From Streptomyces sp. STR69 (GTDB taxonomy: Bacteria > Actinomycetota > Actinomycetes > Streptomycetales > Streptomycetaceae), in the NCBI RefSeq assembly GCF_024519455.1, contig NZ_JALJRY010000045.1, positions 1 through 62,156 on the forward strand: a stretch of 62,156 nucleotides of DNA, in the 5' to 3' direction. Position 1 is the stretch's first letter. Every line of letters begins with the position of its first letter. The position numbers and the translations under genes are program-made. The notes below the pieces were generated by a model, which was not told where the DNA came from, made no database searches, and worked only from the letters and a program-made list of their open reading frames with translations. Below, one piece after another: positions 30,091-38,461 of the stretch.

Positions 30091-30259
30091 GACCAAATCG
30101 CCTTCCACGCCAAGTGTTTCCCCGTACCGGGCCGCTGAACTGCAAAGACCCGTACTCCTGTTGTGTCCTTCCGGCGTACGGCGCAAACAGCACGGGTATC
30201 ACCAAACAGGCAGAAGACGGCGCGTCGACTGCCGTGGGTGAACGAGGAGTTGTGTACGT

Positions 30260-30985
30260 ATGACGTGCTGGTACGAGGGCCCGTTGGCCGCGTTCGACAC
30301 GGAGACCACGGGCGTGGATGTCGAGACCGACCGCATAGTGTCGGCCGCCGTCGTCGTCCAGGACGCCCCCGGTACCCGTCCCCGGGTCTCCCGGTGGCTG
30401 GTGAACCCGGGGGTGCCGGTGCCCGCCGGGGCGACGGCGATCCATGGACTGACGGATGAGCATCTTCAGCGCAACGGCCGCTGGCCCGCGCCGGTGATGC
30501 ACGAGATAGCCGACGAGCTGGCCGAACAGGCCGCGATGGGACGCCCGTTGGTGGTGATGAACGCGCCCTTCGATCTGACGCTCCTGGACCGCGAACTGCG
30601 CCGCCACCGCGCGTCCTCCTTGGACGACTGGTTCCGGACGACGACGCTGCGGGTGCTGGACCCCCGGGTCCTCGACAAACACCTGGACCGCTACCGCAAG
30701 GGCCGCCGCACCCTCACCGACCTGTGCGCGCACTACGGCGTCACGCTGGACGGCGCGCACGACGCGGGCGCGGACGCGCTGGCCTCCCTGGAGGTGGTAC
30801 GGGCCCTGGGCCGCCGCTTCGCGACCCGGCTGGAGCGCCTGACCCCCGCCGAACTGCACACGTTGCAGTCGACGTGGCACGCGGCCCAGGCGCGAGGACT
30901 GCAGGCGTGGTTCACGCGCAGCGGCACACCGGAGGTGGTGAGCACGGACTGGCCGCTGCGGCCGGGCCTGGCCGAAGCGGCCTGA
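30260..30985 (+). CDS. DnaQ-type 3'-5' exonuclease
   Basis: This 241-residue DEDDh exonuclease has Exo I FDTETTGVDVETD (near residue 12), Exo II VVMNAPFDLTLLDREL and Exo III GAHDAGADALAS with the catalytic His. It is a free-standing protein, not part of a polymerase, so repair or RNA-processing roles are as likely as proofreading. The start is ATG 30260. A perfect palindromic terminator follows. Confidence 0.9.
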   Translation: MTCWYEGPLAAFDTETTGVDVETDRIVSAAVVVQDAPGTRPRVSRWLVNPGVPVPAGATAIHGLTDEHLQRNGRWPAPVMHEIADELAEQAAMGRPLVVMNAPFDLTLLDRELRRHRASSLDDWFRTTTLRVLDPRVLDKHLDRYRKGRRTLTDLCAHYGVTLDGAHDAGADALASLEVVRALGRRFATRLERLTPAELHTLQSTWHAAQARGLQAWFTRSGTPEVVSTDWPLRPGLAEAA

Positions 30986-30986
30986 C

Positions 30987-31010
30987 GGTGTGGGGGCGCG
31001 CCCCCACACC
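30987..31010. terminator. Perfect 24-nt palindrome between convergent genes
   Basis: GGTGTGGGGGCG (30987-30998) is followed directly by its exact reverse complement (30999-31010). It fills the whole gap between the exonuclease stop and the end of the DUF2207 gene. Confidence 0.8.
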
Positions 31011-32817
31011 TCACCAGGAGCCGCCGCCTCCACCACCGGCGCCGCCACCGACTCCACCGCCGGAGGAACCACCGCCGGAGCCGGAACTCCCCGAGCCGGA
31101 GGACGCGTTGGCCCCGGAGACGACGATGGCGGCGAGCAGGACGTCACTGACACCCAGCGAGAAACCCCGCCCCGCTCTCGCTGCCGCGGTCGAGGCGCCG
31201 ACGGCCTCTTCCCAGGCGGCCTCGACAACCCAGGGAGACCGCCCATGCCGTGTAACGCTCCGCGGTCTCCTCGGCGGGAGGCGCGTCCGGGCAGCTGGCC
31301 GGGTCGGCCAAGTAGCGCCGGAACGCCTCGACTTGGAGCCAGAGGGCGGAGCCGCGAGGGGTACGCCGGTCCAACTCCCAGCCACGGGCGAACACGGCGA
31401 GACCGAGACCGGCGGCCACGGCACCCACCAGCAGGACGGGAAGTCCGGCCGCGATGCGACGGCCGTTCAGCACACCGCCGGTGATCACGAGGGCCAACGC
31501 GAGCAACAGCACGGCCAGTTGGGCCTTGCCCCACCGGGCGAGCCGCTGGGTGAGGGTGGTGTCCCACAGGTCGCTCGCGTGGCGCCAGACTTCCAGCTTC
31601 CAGGAGAGGTCCTCCCAGCCCGCCTTGAAGGACGGGTTACGGAAGCCGAGGGCCAGGCTGCTGCCGCCGGTGAACATCCGGTCCAGCACGTCTCTGATCT
31701 CCCGGTTCACCGGACGCCCGTGCCGCTTCAGGACCGGATACTGATCGTCTCCCTCGATGGTGAGATGCCCGTCGACCGCAGCGTCGAGCAGCCAGGCCAC
31801 CTTGTGCTGGTCCGTGACCTTCTCCAGGTGCAGAACGCCGGCCTGGGCCGGCGTCAGATCCTCGGGTGGCGTTGCGGACGGGGTGACCGACCGGGCGAGC
31901 CGCTCGACCTCGACGCGTCGCACCCGCCCGCCGTCCTCCTGCACCCGGTCCCGCCCGGCGAACCGCAGCACACAGAGCGTCAGCGCGACACAGGCCAGGG
32001 CGAGGGCGGCGAACAGCCCGCCGTTGCCCAGCGGTTGCGGAAGGGATGTGCCAACAGCCGTGCCGGTGGGTGCCGTTGGTAGCACCACCGGCGTCTCGGT
32101 CTTCGTCTTGGCGGCGGTGGCGTAGAGCGTGAGGCCCTCGTGTCCGCTGAGCTTGTCGAGCCTGACGACGAGGTGTCCCGGCTCGTTCTGCTCGGCGGTG
32201 CAGGGTTTCCCGTTGTCCCAACTCCCGTGCTCACAGCGGAGACCGGTGAACCCGTACGCGTCCACCACATGGATCTCCACGTTCGCCCGGTCGACCTTCC
32301 AACCGGTACCGACCGCGTCCCAGGCGAGTTTGCCGCCCTTGACCACGTCCGGGAGTACGTACTGGATGCGATAGCGGTGCACTCCCCCGACCGTGTGGCC
32401 GGGGTCGCCCACCTTGAGCCGGTCGGCGAGGGTCCGCTCGCCCTTCTCGTCCTGGTAGTAGTCGCCGTAGGTGTCCTCGTAGGGGACCTTGTGGCCGTCC
32501 ATGCTGACTCGCAGGTTGTCCGCGTCCTCGAAGGGCGAGCCCGGCACGTCCCGGTAGACGCCGTGCGTGTCGCCCGAGTGCCCGAAGTCGTAGTCGATGA
32601 CCTCGGTGATCCGGGCGCTCCCGTCGGCGCGGATCTCGGCACCCACCCACATCGAGGTGACCCGCTCCGTGTTCGAGAGCGCCTGGACGCCGGCGCCGAT
32701 CCCGCCGAACACCACCAGCACGAAGACGATCACGGCCAACGACCGTATTCGGCGACGCCGCAGGGACGTGACCTTCCCCCGTCTCTTTCGCCGTCTCCTG
32801 CCTTCTCCCTCACTCAT
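31011..32817 (-). pseudogene. DUF2207 membrane protein, apparently frameshifted
   Basis: ATG 32817 (RBS GAGGGGGG) opens a DUF2207-type protein: N-terminal basic segment and TM helix, extracytoplasmic domain (DVPGSPFEDADNLRVSMDG), TM helices, and a soluble tail with ERYTAWAVSLG. At about 31224-31236 the frame shifts. The first frame ends after 31 unrelated residues at 31144. The overlapping frame continues with the expected WVVEAAWEEAVGAST, a last TM helix (VSDVLLAAIVVSGA) and a Gly-rich end at 31011. A one-base change at the CCCAG site would restore a full-length protein. It may be a true mutation or a sequencing error. Confidence 0.75.
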
Positions 32818-32865
32818 GAGGCCCCCCTCAAGACGCACAGCGACACGAAGACGTGCCCGGGATAC

Positions 32866-32900
32866 AAAAAAACCGGCCCGCTGATGCGGACCGGCTTTTT
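32866..32900. terminator. Terminator of the interrupted tRNA-Val unit, now at the left junction
   Basis: CCGGCCCGC (32873-32881) pairs with GCGGACCGG (32886-32894) with one mismatch. An A7 tract (32866-32872) serves the minus strand and CTTTTT (32895-32900) the plus strand. On the minus strand this would directly follow the tRNA-Val 3' end if the element were removed, matching the layout of the second tRNA-Val locus at 62041-62154. Confidence 0.8.
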
Positions 32901-32903
32901 CCC

Positions 32904-32912
32904 GGTGGGCGA
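32904..32912. other. attL core, GGTGGGCGA
   Basis: These nine bases match the 3' terminal bases of tRNA-Val (reverse complement TCGCCCACC). To the left lies the displaced tRNA terminator; to the right begins the start-less HTH reading frame. In the joined circle, GTTCCA (52083-52088) and TGGAAC (32926-32931) form an inverted repeat centred on this core, as expected of serine-integrase attP arms. Confidence 0.75.
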
Positions 32913-33339
32913 CAAGGTACCTGACTGGAACACAAAGCCCCGGCTACAGGCACTTCGGGACCTCCTTGGCGCCCTGCCTGACCTCTCCGCGCCCTTGCCG
33001 AAGCGAGAGCGACAGCTCAAGCCGAGCAGAGCCAAACGCCTCAAGGACGACCAGGTTGCGGAGCTATGCCAGGCTTACGAAGCTGGCACCTCACGGCGAC
33101 AACTCGCCGACCACTTTGGCATCGCCCCAAAGACAGTGAGCGCCATCCTCAAACGTCAAGGCGTCAAAACCCGTTGGCGCAAGCTTGCTGAGACTGACGT
33201 GGACGAAGCAGAGCGGCTATACGCCCAGGGCATGTCACTCGCCAGGATTGGTGAACGTTTGGGGGTCACCGACTGCGCCGTGCGCTATCAACTCAACAAG
33301 CGTGGCGTCAGGATGCGCGACTCTCACGGCCGGGATTAG
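32913..33339 (+). CDS. C-terminal double-HTH module of the integrase, detached by integration
   Basis: This open frame of about 141 codons has no plausible start or RBS after the junction; the frame continues leftwards only through the tRNA terminator. It encodes KRLKDDQVAELCQAYEAG-SRRQLADHFGIAPKTVSAIL, then DEAERLYAQGMSLARIGERLG-VTDCAVRYQL, two helix-turn-helix motifs like those in resolvase C-termini. The first codons (gtg ggc gac, V-G-D) match the same-frame codons of the integrase at 52103-52111. In the excised circle the two frames would fuse. In the integrated state it is probably silent. Confidence 0.75.
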
Positions 33340-33359
33340 CGGCATCGAACCTCCAGATT

Positions 33360-33389
33360 GGCCCCGCCTTTAGCACGATTGGTGGGGCC
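33360..33389. terminator. Hairpin after the HTH module
   Basis: GGCCCCGCC (33360-33368) pairs with GGTGGGGCC (33381-33389) with one G-T wobble. It lies 20 bp after the HTH-module stop and would end the fused integrase transcript in the circular form. Confidence 0.6.
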
Positions 33390-33469
33390 GATCTGCGCTC
33401 ACCAACCAATCTTTAAGATCCGCCCGCTATAAATAACGTCTACCAACCCGCAATCGAAAGGAGGTTTGA

Positions 33470-33844
33470 ATGAACGAACAAGCACCAGAACCGCAAGGCC
33501 AAGCAGGACCCGAGGAAGAACGCAAGCCCGTCGTGTTCGCCGTGCGCATCGACCCGGTTCTACGAGAGCAGATCGAGGGCTTACGTGGCATAACCGAACA
33601 AAGCGTGAACGATGTTGGAGTCGAAGCGCTGAACGACTGGGTCACAAAGATGCTCGGCGATGAGGCGATCAGCCAAAAGGCTATGGCCGAGCTTGACGCA
33701 GAGGAGAGAAGGCTCCAGGAACGTCGATCCGCCATTGCTGGCATTCTCGGACAGACAATCACATCTCCGGAGGTGTCGACCGAAGATGCTCCGAGGCGAA
33801 GCAGCATCACCAGTAGGCGCGGAAAATCTCAGCCTGGCTCTTAA
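33470..33844 (+). CDS. Probable ribbon-helix-helix-type regulator
   Basis: This 124-residue protein has KPVVFAVRIDPVLREQIEGL followed by SVNDVGVEALNDWV, the strand-helix-helix layout of Arc/CopG DNA-binding proteins. A charged helical tail follows. An AAAGGAGG site precedes ATG 33470, and an AT-rich TATAAAT at 33428-33434 in an otherwise GC-rich area may be its -10 box. It may control element genes or copy number. The assignment is from pattern, not homology. Confidence 0.65.
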   Translation: MNEQAPEPQGQAGPEEERKPVVFAVRIDPVLREQIEGLRGITEQSVNDVGVEALNDWVTKMLGDEAISQKAMAELDAEERRLQERRSAIAGILGQTITSPEVSTEDAPRRSSITSRRGKSQPGS

Positions 33845-33982
33845 CCTTACGATTACCCAAGAGGATAGACCCCATGAACCGCCCGTCCAAAAAGCCGGGC
33901 AGTTCTCCTAGAAGTCATTTCTCTGCCACAGCCATCCACTCACCGAGAACGCAATTAGAACAGCTTCGCCACCACACTTATA

Positions 33983-35077
33983 TCAATCCATGCTCCCACT
34001 CGCGGGAATTTGCACGAGCACCAACCCGTCAAGGTCAACATCTTCCCGCGTCAGCGAGGCGATCACGTCACCGCCCCCGCCAGCCAACATGTTGATCATG
34101 ACGCGCGCCTGACCCACTGCCGCACCCACACTCTGCCCGGACGCAATAGCCCGGTAAAAGACAGTGGCAAACAGGCTTGCAGCTTGGTCTGAGATTGAAG
34201 TTGTAGTAGCGATCACCACCGGGACTGCCGCCAACAGCACGTCAGCGCCCTCGAGCGTGTCACAAGCATTAAGGACGAGCACAACTGGAGGCGTGGTGGT
34301 AGCACCGAGAGCCTGAGCCAAGTGCTCAAAGCTCACGTCGAACCCTTGAGGGTCATTAAGTTGACCGTCATCAAACTCGAGAAATCCGCCCCCGCCATGC
34401 CCTGAGAAATGAATAACATGCGGCCGCTTATCATTCAGGCTATTGAGTAGGTCCATTGCTGTAGCTGCTGGCCAATGATCAATCTCGATGGAGTCTCGAT
34501 GAAGCGCACTCTTCACTTCAGCCCGTACATCACGAATTTCTTTGTCAACACGAATACGCGTAACGATCAGCTCGCCGTCCTGGTCCTCATCAAGGATCCG
34601 CGGATTAGCAGTCAAGTAAACAACTCGCAACTGCTCGGGCTTTGGAGCAGGAATGTGGCGCACTTCATGGATGTACTTCACCGTTGGTTTAGCAATACGC
34701 GCGACCTCTCGCGCATGCTTCTTCTCATCATCACGTCGCTTTTTATCAGCTCGATCCTGCACCGACACCTCAGCCTTACGAGCCCGCTCCAGGTTGGAAT
34801 TTTCTTGACGTTGCTTGTTTGCATTATCCGACAGCTTCTTCGAAACAGCAGCCGCCCTGACCGTCAGCGCCCCCGCCTCCTTATCCAACTTCACGGCAGC
34901 AGCCGTGTAGCTCTTCACCGAAGATGCTGAGCTTGTTCGAAGCGCAGCGTTCTTCTTCGCCTGAGCATCACTCCGCTTTTTCGCCGCGTCAGCTTCTAGT
35001 TTCCCTTCCTGCTTCTTGAGATTAGCCTCTTCCTTTTTCAGCTGAGTCAACTTAGAAAGCACGGAATCAACAGACAT
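33983..35077 (-). CDS. Coiled-coil CHAT-domain (caspase-like) protease
   Basis: This 364-residue protein has residues 1-130 as a long Lys/Ala/Glu coiled coil and residues about 150-355 as a CHAT domain. The catalytic dyad is visible as His227 in VIHFSGHGGGGF and Cys272 in VLVLNACDTLEGADVLL, with the later IATTTSISDQAA and AFYRAIASG-like core helix (TVFYRAIASGQSVGAAV). GGAGG precedes ATG 35077. CHAT proteases act in bacterial abortive defence and signalling; the substrate here is unknown. Its base composition is AT-richer than the host. It stands divergent from the nuclease module. Confidence 0.85.
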   Translation of the reverse strand: MSVDSVLSKLTQLKKEEANLKKQEGKLEADAAKKRSDAQAKKNAALRTSSASSVKSYTAAAVKLDKEAGALTVRAAAVSKKLSDNANKQRQENSNLERARKAEVSVQDRADKKRRDDEKKHAREVARIAKPTVKYIHEVRHIPAPKPEQLRVVYLTANPRILDEDQDGELIVTRIRVDKEIRDVRAEVKSALHRDSIEIDHWPAATAMDLLNSLNDKRPHVIHFSGHGGGGFLEFDDGQLNDPQGFDVSFEHLAQALGATTTPPVVLVLNACDTLEGADVLLAAVPVVIATTTSISDQAASLFATVFYRAIASGQSVGAAVGQARVMINMLAGGGGDVIASLTREDVDLDGLVLVQIPASGSMD

Positions 35078-35742
35078 ATTTCCTCCAGACTCTCAGATAA
35101 CAAGCTTTAGACAGAACCACGACGGCAGCCAACTCGACCACATGTTCGATACTAGCAGCCTGGTACGAGAAGTCTCACGCTCCGTCAGATCGTAAGCAGT
35201 CATACCAGACAAGAGCCCACTTCAGGTGACCGATTGTGATCACTTGCGATCCTTTACGACCGCCTGCAACTCCTGCTCCAGCACCCACACGAACGCGTCG
35301 CCCCCCTGGGGAACACCCATCCCCTATAGGAAACACGGACGTTGAGCGACGGGCCCTGGCCCCTTGTTCCGTAACTCGGGGCCGATGTGGTCCAGACAGG
35401 TAGTCCAAGATGTTCATGTGGCGGATACCGCAACCGCCGTACCAAAGTTCAGCCGTGAAGTCCTTGGTGGGCGGCCCTAGATCAAGATGCAACACATGCC
35501 TGCTCCGACGCGCACGTCGCGTCCCTCCGTTCCCATGACGTCAACGAGCTCAAAGGCTTGGCGTGAGCTCGCACCAAGCCCGTTCACCAGTTCGAAGCAC
35601 CACGCACCCGTAGAGCCCAGATCACTGGACAGCTCTCGGAACACTTCGAGGTCAGATACACATGGGAACCGGAGAGCAGGCTGCGTCGGAGTGGTGCGAT
35701 ACTCCACTGCATTGTGGCTACGAACATCGAGCCATGACCGGA
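35078..35742. other. Gene-poor stretch with eroded coding remnants
   Basis: No intact gene is supported in these 665 bp. A minus-strand frame within about 35480-35680 (FRELSSDLGSTGAWCFELVN) has reasonable codon use and may be a gene relic, but I cannot name it. A GTGATCAC palindrome lies at about 35236. This area separates the CHAT gene from the broken XRE regulator and looks like an old deletion or insertion scar. Confidence 0.5.
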
Positions 35743-35954
35743 CGTTGATCCGCCCTCCCATGGCGTCAGTGCCACCGACACGTGGGCGGGGCACTGGACG
35801 TTCATCAGGCAAGTCGAGCGCCGGCCGGCGCAATATCTCGCTTCACAACATCCTGAAGCTGGCCGAGGCATTGGGCGTGAACGCGGCGGAGCCGGTCCAG
35901 GGGTTGAAGGCTCCCAGCGAGACCGAGAGCAATCAAAGACTGAGGGCGGCATGA
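35743..35954 (+). pseudogene. Truncated, frameshifted XRE-family regulator
   Basis: Two frames together spell the end of an XRE helix-turn-helix: H-W-T-F-I-R-Q-V-E-R (about 35793-35822), then after a shift near 35823-35830, RNISLHNILKLAEALGV and a tail ending GLKAPSETESNQRLRAA. The first helices are missing. The stop TGA (35952-35954) overlaps the ATG of the nuclease gene, so the regulator was once translationally coupled to it, as in controller-protein/restriction operons. Confidence 0.7.
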
Positions 35955-37573
35955 AGAACAGGGTCGACTGGACCGACGAGCGGCTCGGATCCAATGTCTA
36001 CGAAGACATGGTCTCCGTCCTCATCAGTCGTCTTCATCCGCAAGCCCAGCGCATCGACGGAGCAGGCGGAGACAAAGGGCGCGACGTCCAAGTACCGCTC
36101 CCTACGGGCCTGGAAATCTTCGAGCTCAAGAGCTTTTCCGGACGCCTTGATGAAAGGTCCGGCAGGAGACGGCAAGTTTCTGACTCGCTCAGAAATGCGG
36201 CCCAGCACAACCCCGTGGCTTGGTACCTAGTGGTGCCAATTAATCACACCGATGGCGAACTCACGTGGTTCAACGATTTGGCCGCCAACTATCCCTTCCC
36301 GTGTGTTTGGCGCGGTAAGGATTGGCTCGATGGGCAGATGGCATCTCGCCCGGAGCTGCCACGTTATTACCTGGAGGGTAGTAACGACGAGATTGTTAAC
36401 ATGATGCGGGAGATCAACCAAGAGCAAGCCGCTCTTACTCGAGGTGTTACTGATCTAGTAGATCGCGTGCGCACGCTCAAGGATCGTCTCAACTCCCTCG
36501 ATCCACACTATGAGTTCAGCTTCAGTATTCAGCCCAACGGCTCTGTCGACGTCACAACACATCCTCGATACCCCGGTGCCGAGAAGGACCGCCCCATTCA
36601 GGTCGGCGGTGTGTTTCGCTTCCCCGACACTGAAGACGGAAAGAAAGCCGCACAGGCGCTTCAGGACAGTTTCGACTATGGCACAGCCACTGTCGTTTCC
36701 AGTGAGTTCGTGAAGAATTTTTCCATCGATGCACCGGCCGATTTTGGTGGAAACTTCGATGGTGGTGAACTCCGCGTCGGAGGCGCGATTGACAACACAC
36801 CGCTGACAGACGCACGCTTCGCGCTCCGGATTCGAGATGCTCAAGGGGTTATCAAGGCTCACCTCCCGCTCGAAGCCAAAGAACGGACATCAGGCAGGAG
36901 AGGCATCGAGCTGAGGCTCGAAGACCTCGGTGGCATGGCGAAGGTTGTGACGCGGTTCGATGTATCTACACATCACGCCAAAATCAACTATTCGTTCCAC
37001 ATGCCCGAGCGCAGCCTGCCCTGCATCCTGTTGCCGGTCGTCCGCTTTCTAGCAGAGGCGAAAGAGGGTCGTGGTGCAACCTTGGTGCTTAACGGCAAGG
37101 AAATCGGTCCACCAATGGATCTACCCGCCTCGACCCCAAATGTTGAGGAGTCACTCAAACTTCTTCGCGTCCTCGACGACATTCAGCGCATCAGCGGCGT
37201 CTACTTTCCGATTCCCCAGTCCTTGACTGATGAAGAATTTGAGGCAATCAAAGAAGTCCACCGACATCTAACGAGCGAGATGACCATTGAACAATGGGAT
37301 TATGTATCTTTCACGATCCCGCGGGAAAGTTTGGAAACCCCCGAGCTTCAGCAGCTCCAACAGGGTGACAGCGTCCCCAACCTTGTTCTAAGGAATGATC
37401 TAGCTCTTCGCTTGGGTGAGGATTTCTATAACCTGGGATGCCTCAACAGGACGTACGCCTCGGCAAAACTAGAGTCTCTGACCGATGTTGCCGATGCCTC
37501 CAGCACTGAAGATACAGTTGCTGTGAAAATCGTGCCGGGCGACGATACGTCTGCATCAGTTTCTCTGATGTAG
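35951..37573 (+). CDS. PD-(D/E)XK (Mrr-like) nuclease with large C-terminal domain
   Basis: This 540-residue protein has an N-terminal Mrr/restriction-endonuclease fold: YEDMV near residue 18, GAGGDKGRDVQV with Asp45, and LEIFELKSF with Glu58-x-Lys60. Residues about 150-175 form a coiled coil. The large C-terminal part is beta-rich and not recognised (SFSIQPNGSVDVTTH, GGAIDNTPL). No methyltransferase partner is adjacent. It may be a modification-dependent or abortive nuclease. ATG 35951 overlaps the XRE remnant stop. AT-richer than the host. Confidence 0.75.
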   Translation: MKNRVDWTDERLGSNVYEDMVSVLISRLHPQAQRIDGAGGDKGRDVQVPLPTGLEIFELKSFSGRLDERSGRRRQVSDSLRNAAQHNPVAWYLVVPINHTDGELTWFNDLAANYPFPCVWRGKDWLDGQMASRPELPRYYLEGSNDEIVNMMREINQEQAALTRGVTDLVDRVRTLKDRLNSLDPHYEFSFSIQPNGSVDVTTHPRYPGAEKDRPIQVGGVFRFPDTEDGKKAAQALQDSFDYGTATVVSSEFVKNFSIDAPADFGGNFDGGELRVGGAIDNTPLTDARFALRIRDAQGVIKAHLPLEAKERTSGRRGIELRLEDLGGMAKVVTRFDVSTHHAKINYSFHMPERSLPCILLPVVRFLAEAKEGRGATLVLNGKEIGPPMDLPASTPNVEESLKLLRVLDDIQRISGVYFPIPQSLTDEEFEAIKEVHRHLTSEMTIEQWDYVSFTIPRESLETPELQQLQQGDSVPNLVLRNDLALRLGEDFYNLGCLNRTYASAKLESLTDVADASSTEDTVAVKIVPGDDTSASVSLM

Positions 37574-37642
37574 TTAATTGCCATTCTCGAAGCCGTGGTC
37601 GCCCTCTGTCGGCCGTCGAACTGACGGCACTACGCTTGTCCC

Positions 37643-38461
37643 ATGCCAACTACAGATGTGAGCGTCCGTACCCTCGACGGTCTTCACCTCGCCGGCACTT
37701 TGGTCGAACCAGGACAGCCAACCTCCCGGGCTGTGGTACTCGTCCACGGCGGCGGTGTCACTCGTGAGGAGGGTGGCTTCTTCACCCGGCTCGCAACTGG
37801 ACTCTCAGAAGCGGGCGTTGCTTCGCTGCGCTTCGACTTGCGCGGACACGGCGACAGCGAGGGACGACAGGAAGAGCTGACGCTCTCCTCGATCCTCAAC
37901 GACATTCGCATCATGCTCGCGCACGTCCGCAAGGCCACCGGTGCCGACGACATCACGTTGCTCGGTGCCAGCTTCGGCGGTGGCATCTGTGCCTACTACG
38001 CCGCCAAGCGTCCCGACGACGTTTCGCAGTTGGTGCTCTTCAACCCGCAGCTCGACTACAAGCGAAGGACGATCGACAGCAGGCCGTACTGGACGGATGA
38101 CGTCATCAGCGAGGAGGCAGCAGCCGAACTGACCGAGCGCGGCGCACTCCAGTTCACACCGACGCTGCGCCACGGCCGCCCGATGCTCAACGAAGTGTTC
38201 TGGCTCAAGCCGCACGAAGCTCTCGGGGAGGTACGGGCACCGACCCTCATCGTGCACGGCACGGCGGACACGCTGGTTCCGTTTGAGTCGTCGCGAGACG
38301 CTGTTGCTCGCTTCACGACTCCGGTACAGCTCATTCCTGTGGACGGATCACAGCACGGTTTTGCCGTCCACGATGACCCGCAGTACCTCGACCCCAAGAG
38401 CCAGGAGTACCAAGCGTTCGTCATCGGCACCGTGACGAACTGGCTCACCGCTACGCCGTAA
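37643..38461 (+). CDS. Alpha/beta hydrolase
   Basis: This 272-residue serine hydrolase has the oxyanion block VLVHGGGVTREEGGFF, nucleophile elbow GASFGGG, the acid in HGTADTLVPF and the His in GSQHGF. It resembles acyl- or cinnamoyl-esterase-like hydrolases; the substrate is unknown. It is convergent with the XRE gene and their ends overlap by 11 bp. Confidence 0.88.
   Translation: MPTTDVSVRTLDGLHLAGTLVEPGQPTSRAVVLVHGGGVTREEGGFFTRLATGLSEAGVASLRFDLRGHGDSEGRQEELTLSSILNDIRIMLAHVRKATGADDITLLGASFGGGICAYYAAKRPDDVSQLVLFNPQLDYKRRTIDSRPYWTDDVISEEAAAELTERGALQFTPTLRHGRPMLNEVFWLKPHEALGEVRAPTLIVHGTADTLVPFESSRDAVARFTTPVQLIPVDGSQHGFAVHDDPQYLDPKSQEYQAFVIGTVTNWLTATP

Noticed and set aside
33874..34095. 73-codon plus-strand ORF starting MNRPSKKPGS.
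   Set aside because: It has a fair start region, but over half of it is antisense to the CHAT gene end and the sequence has no protein-like pattern beyond the first residues.
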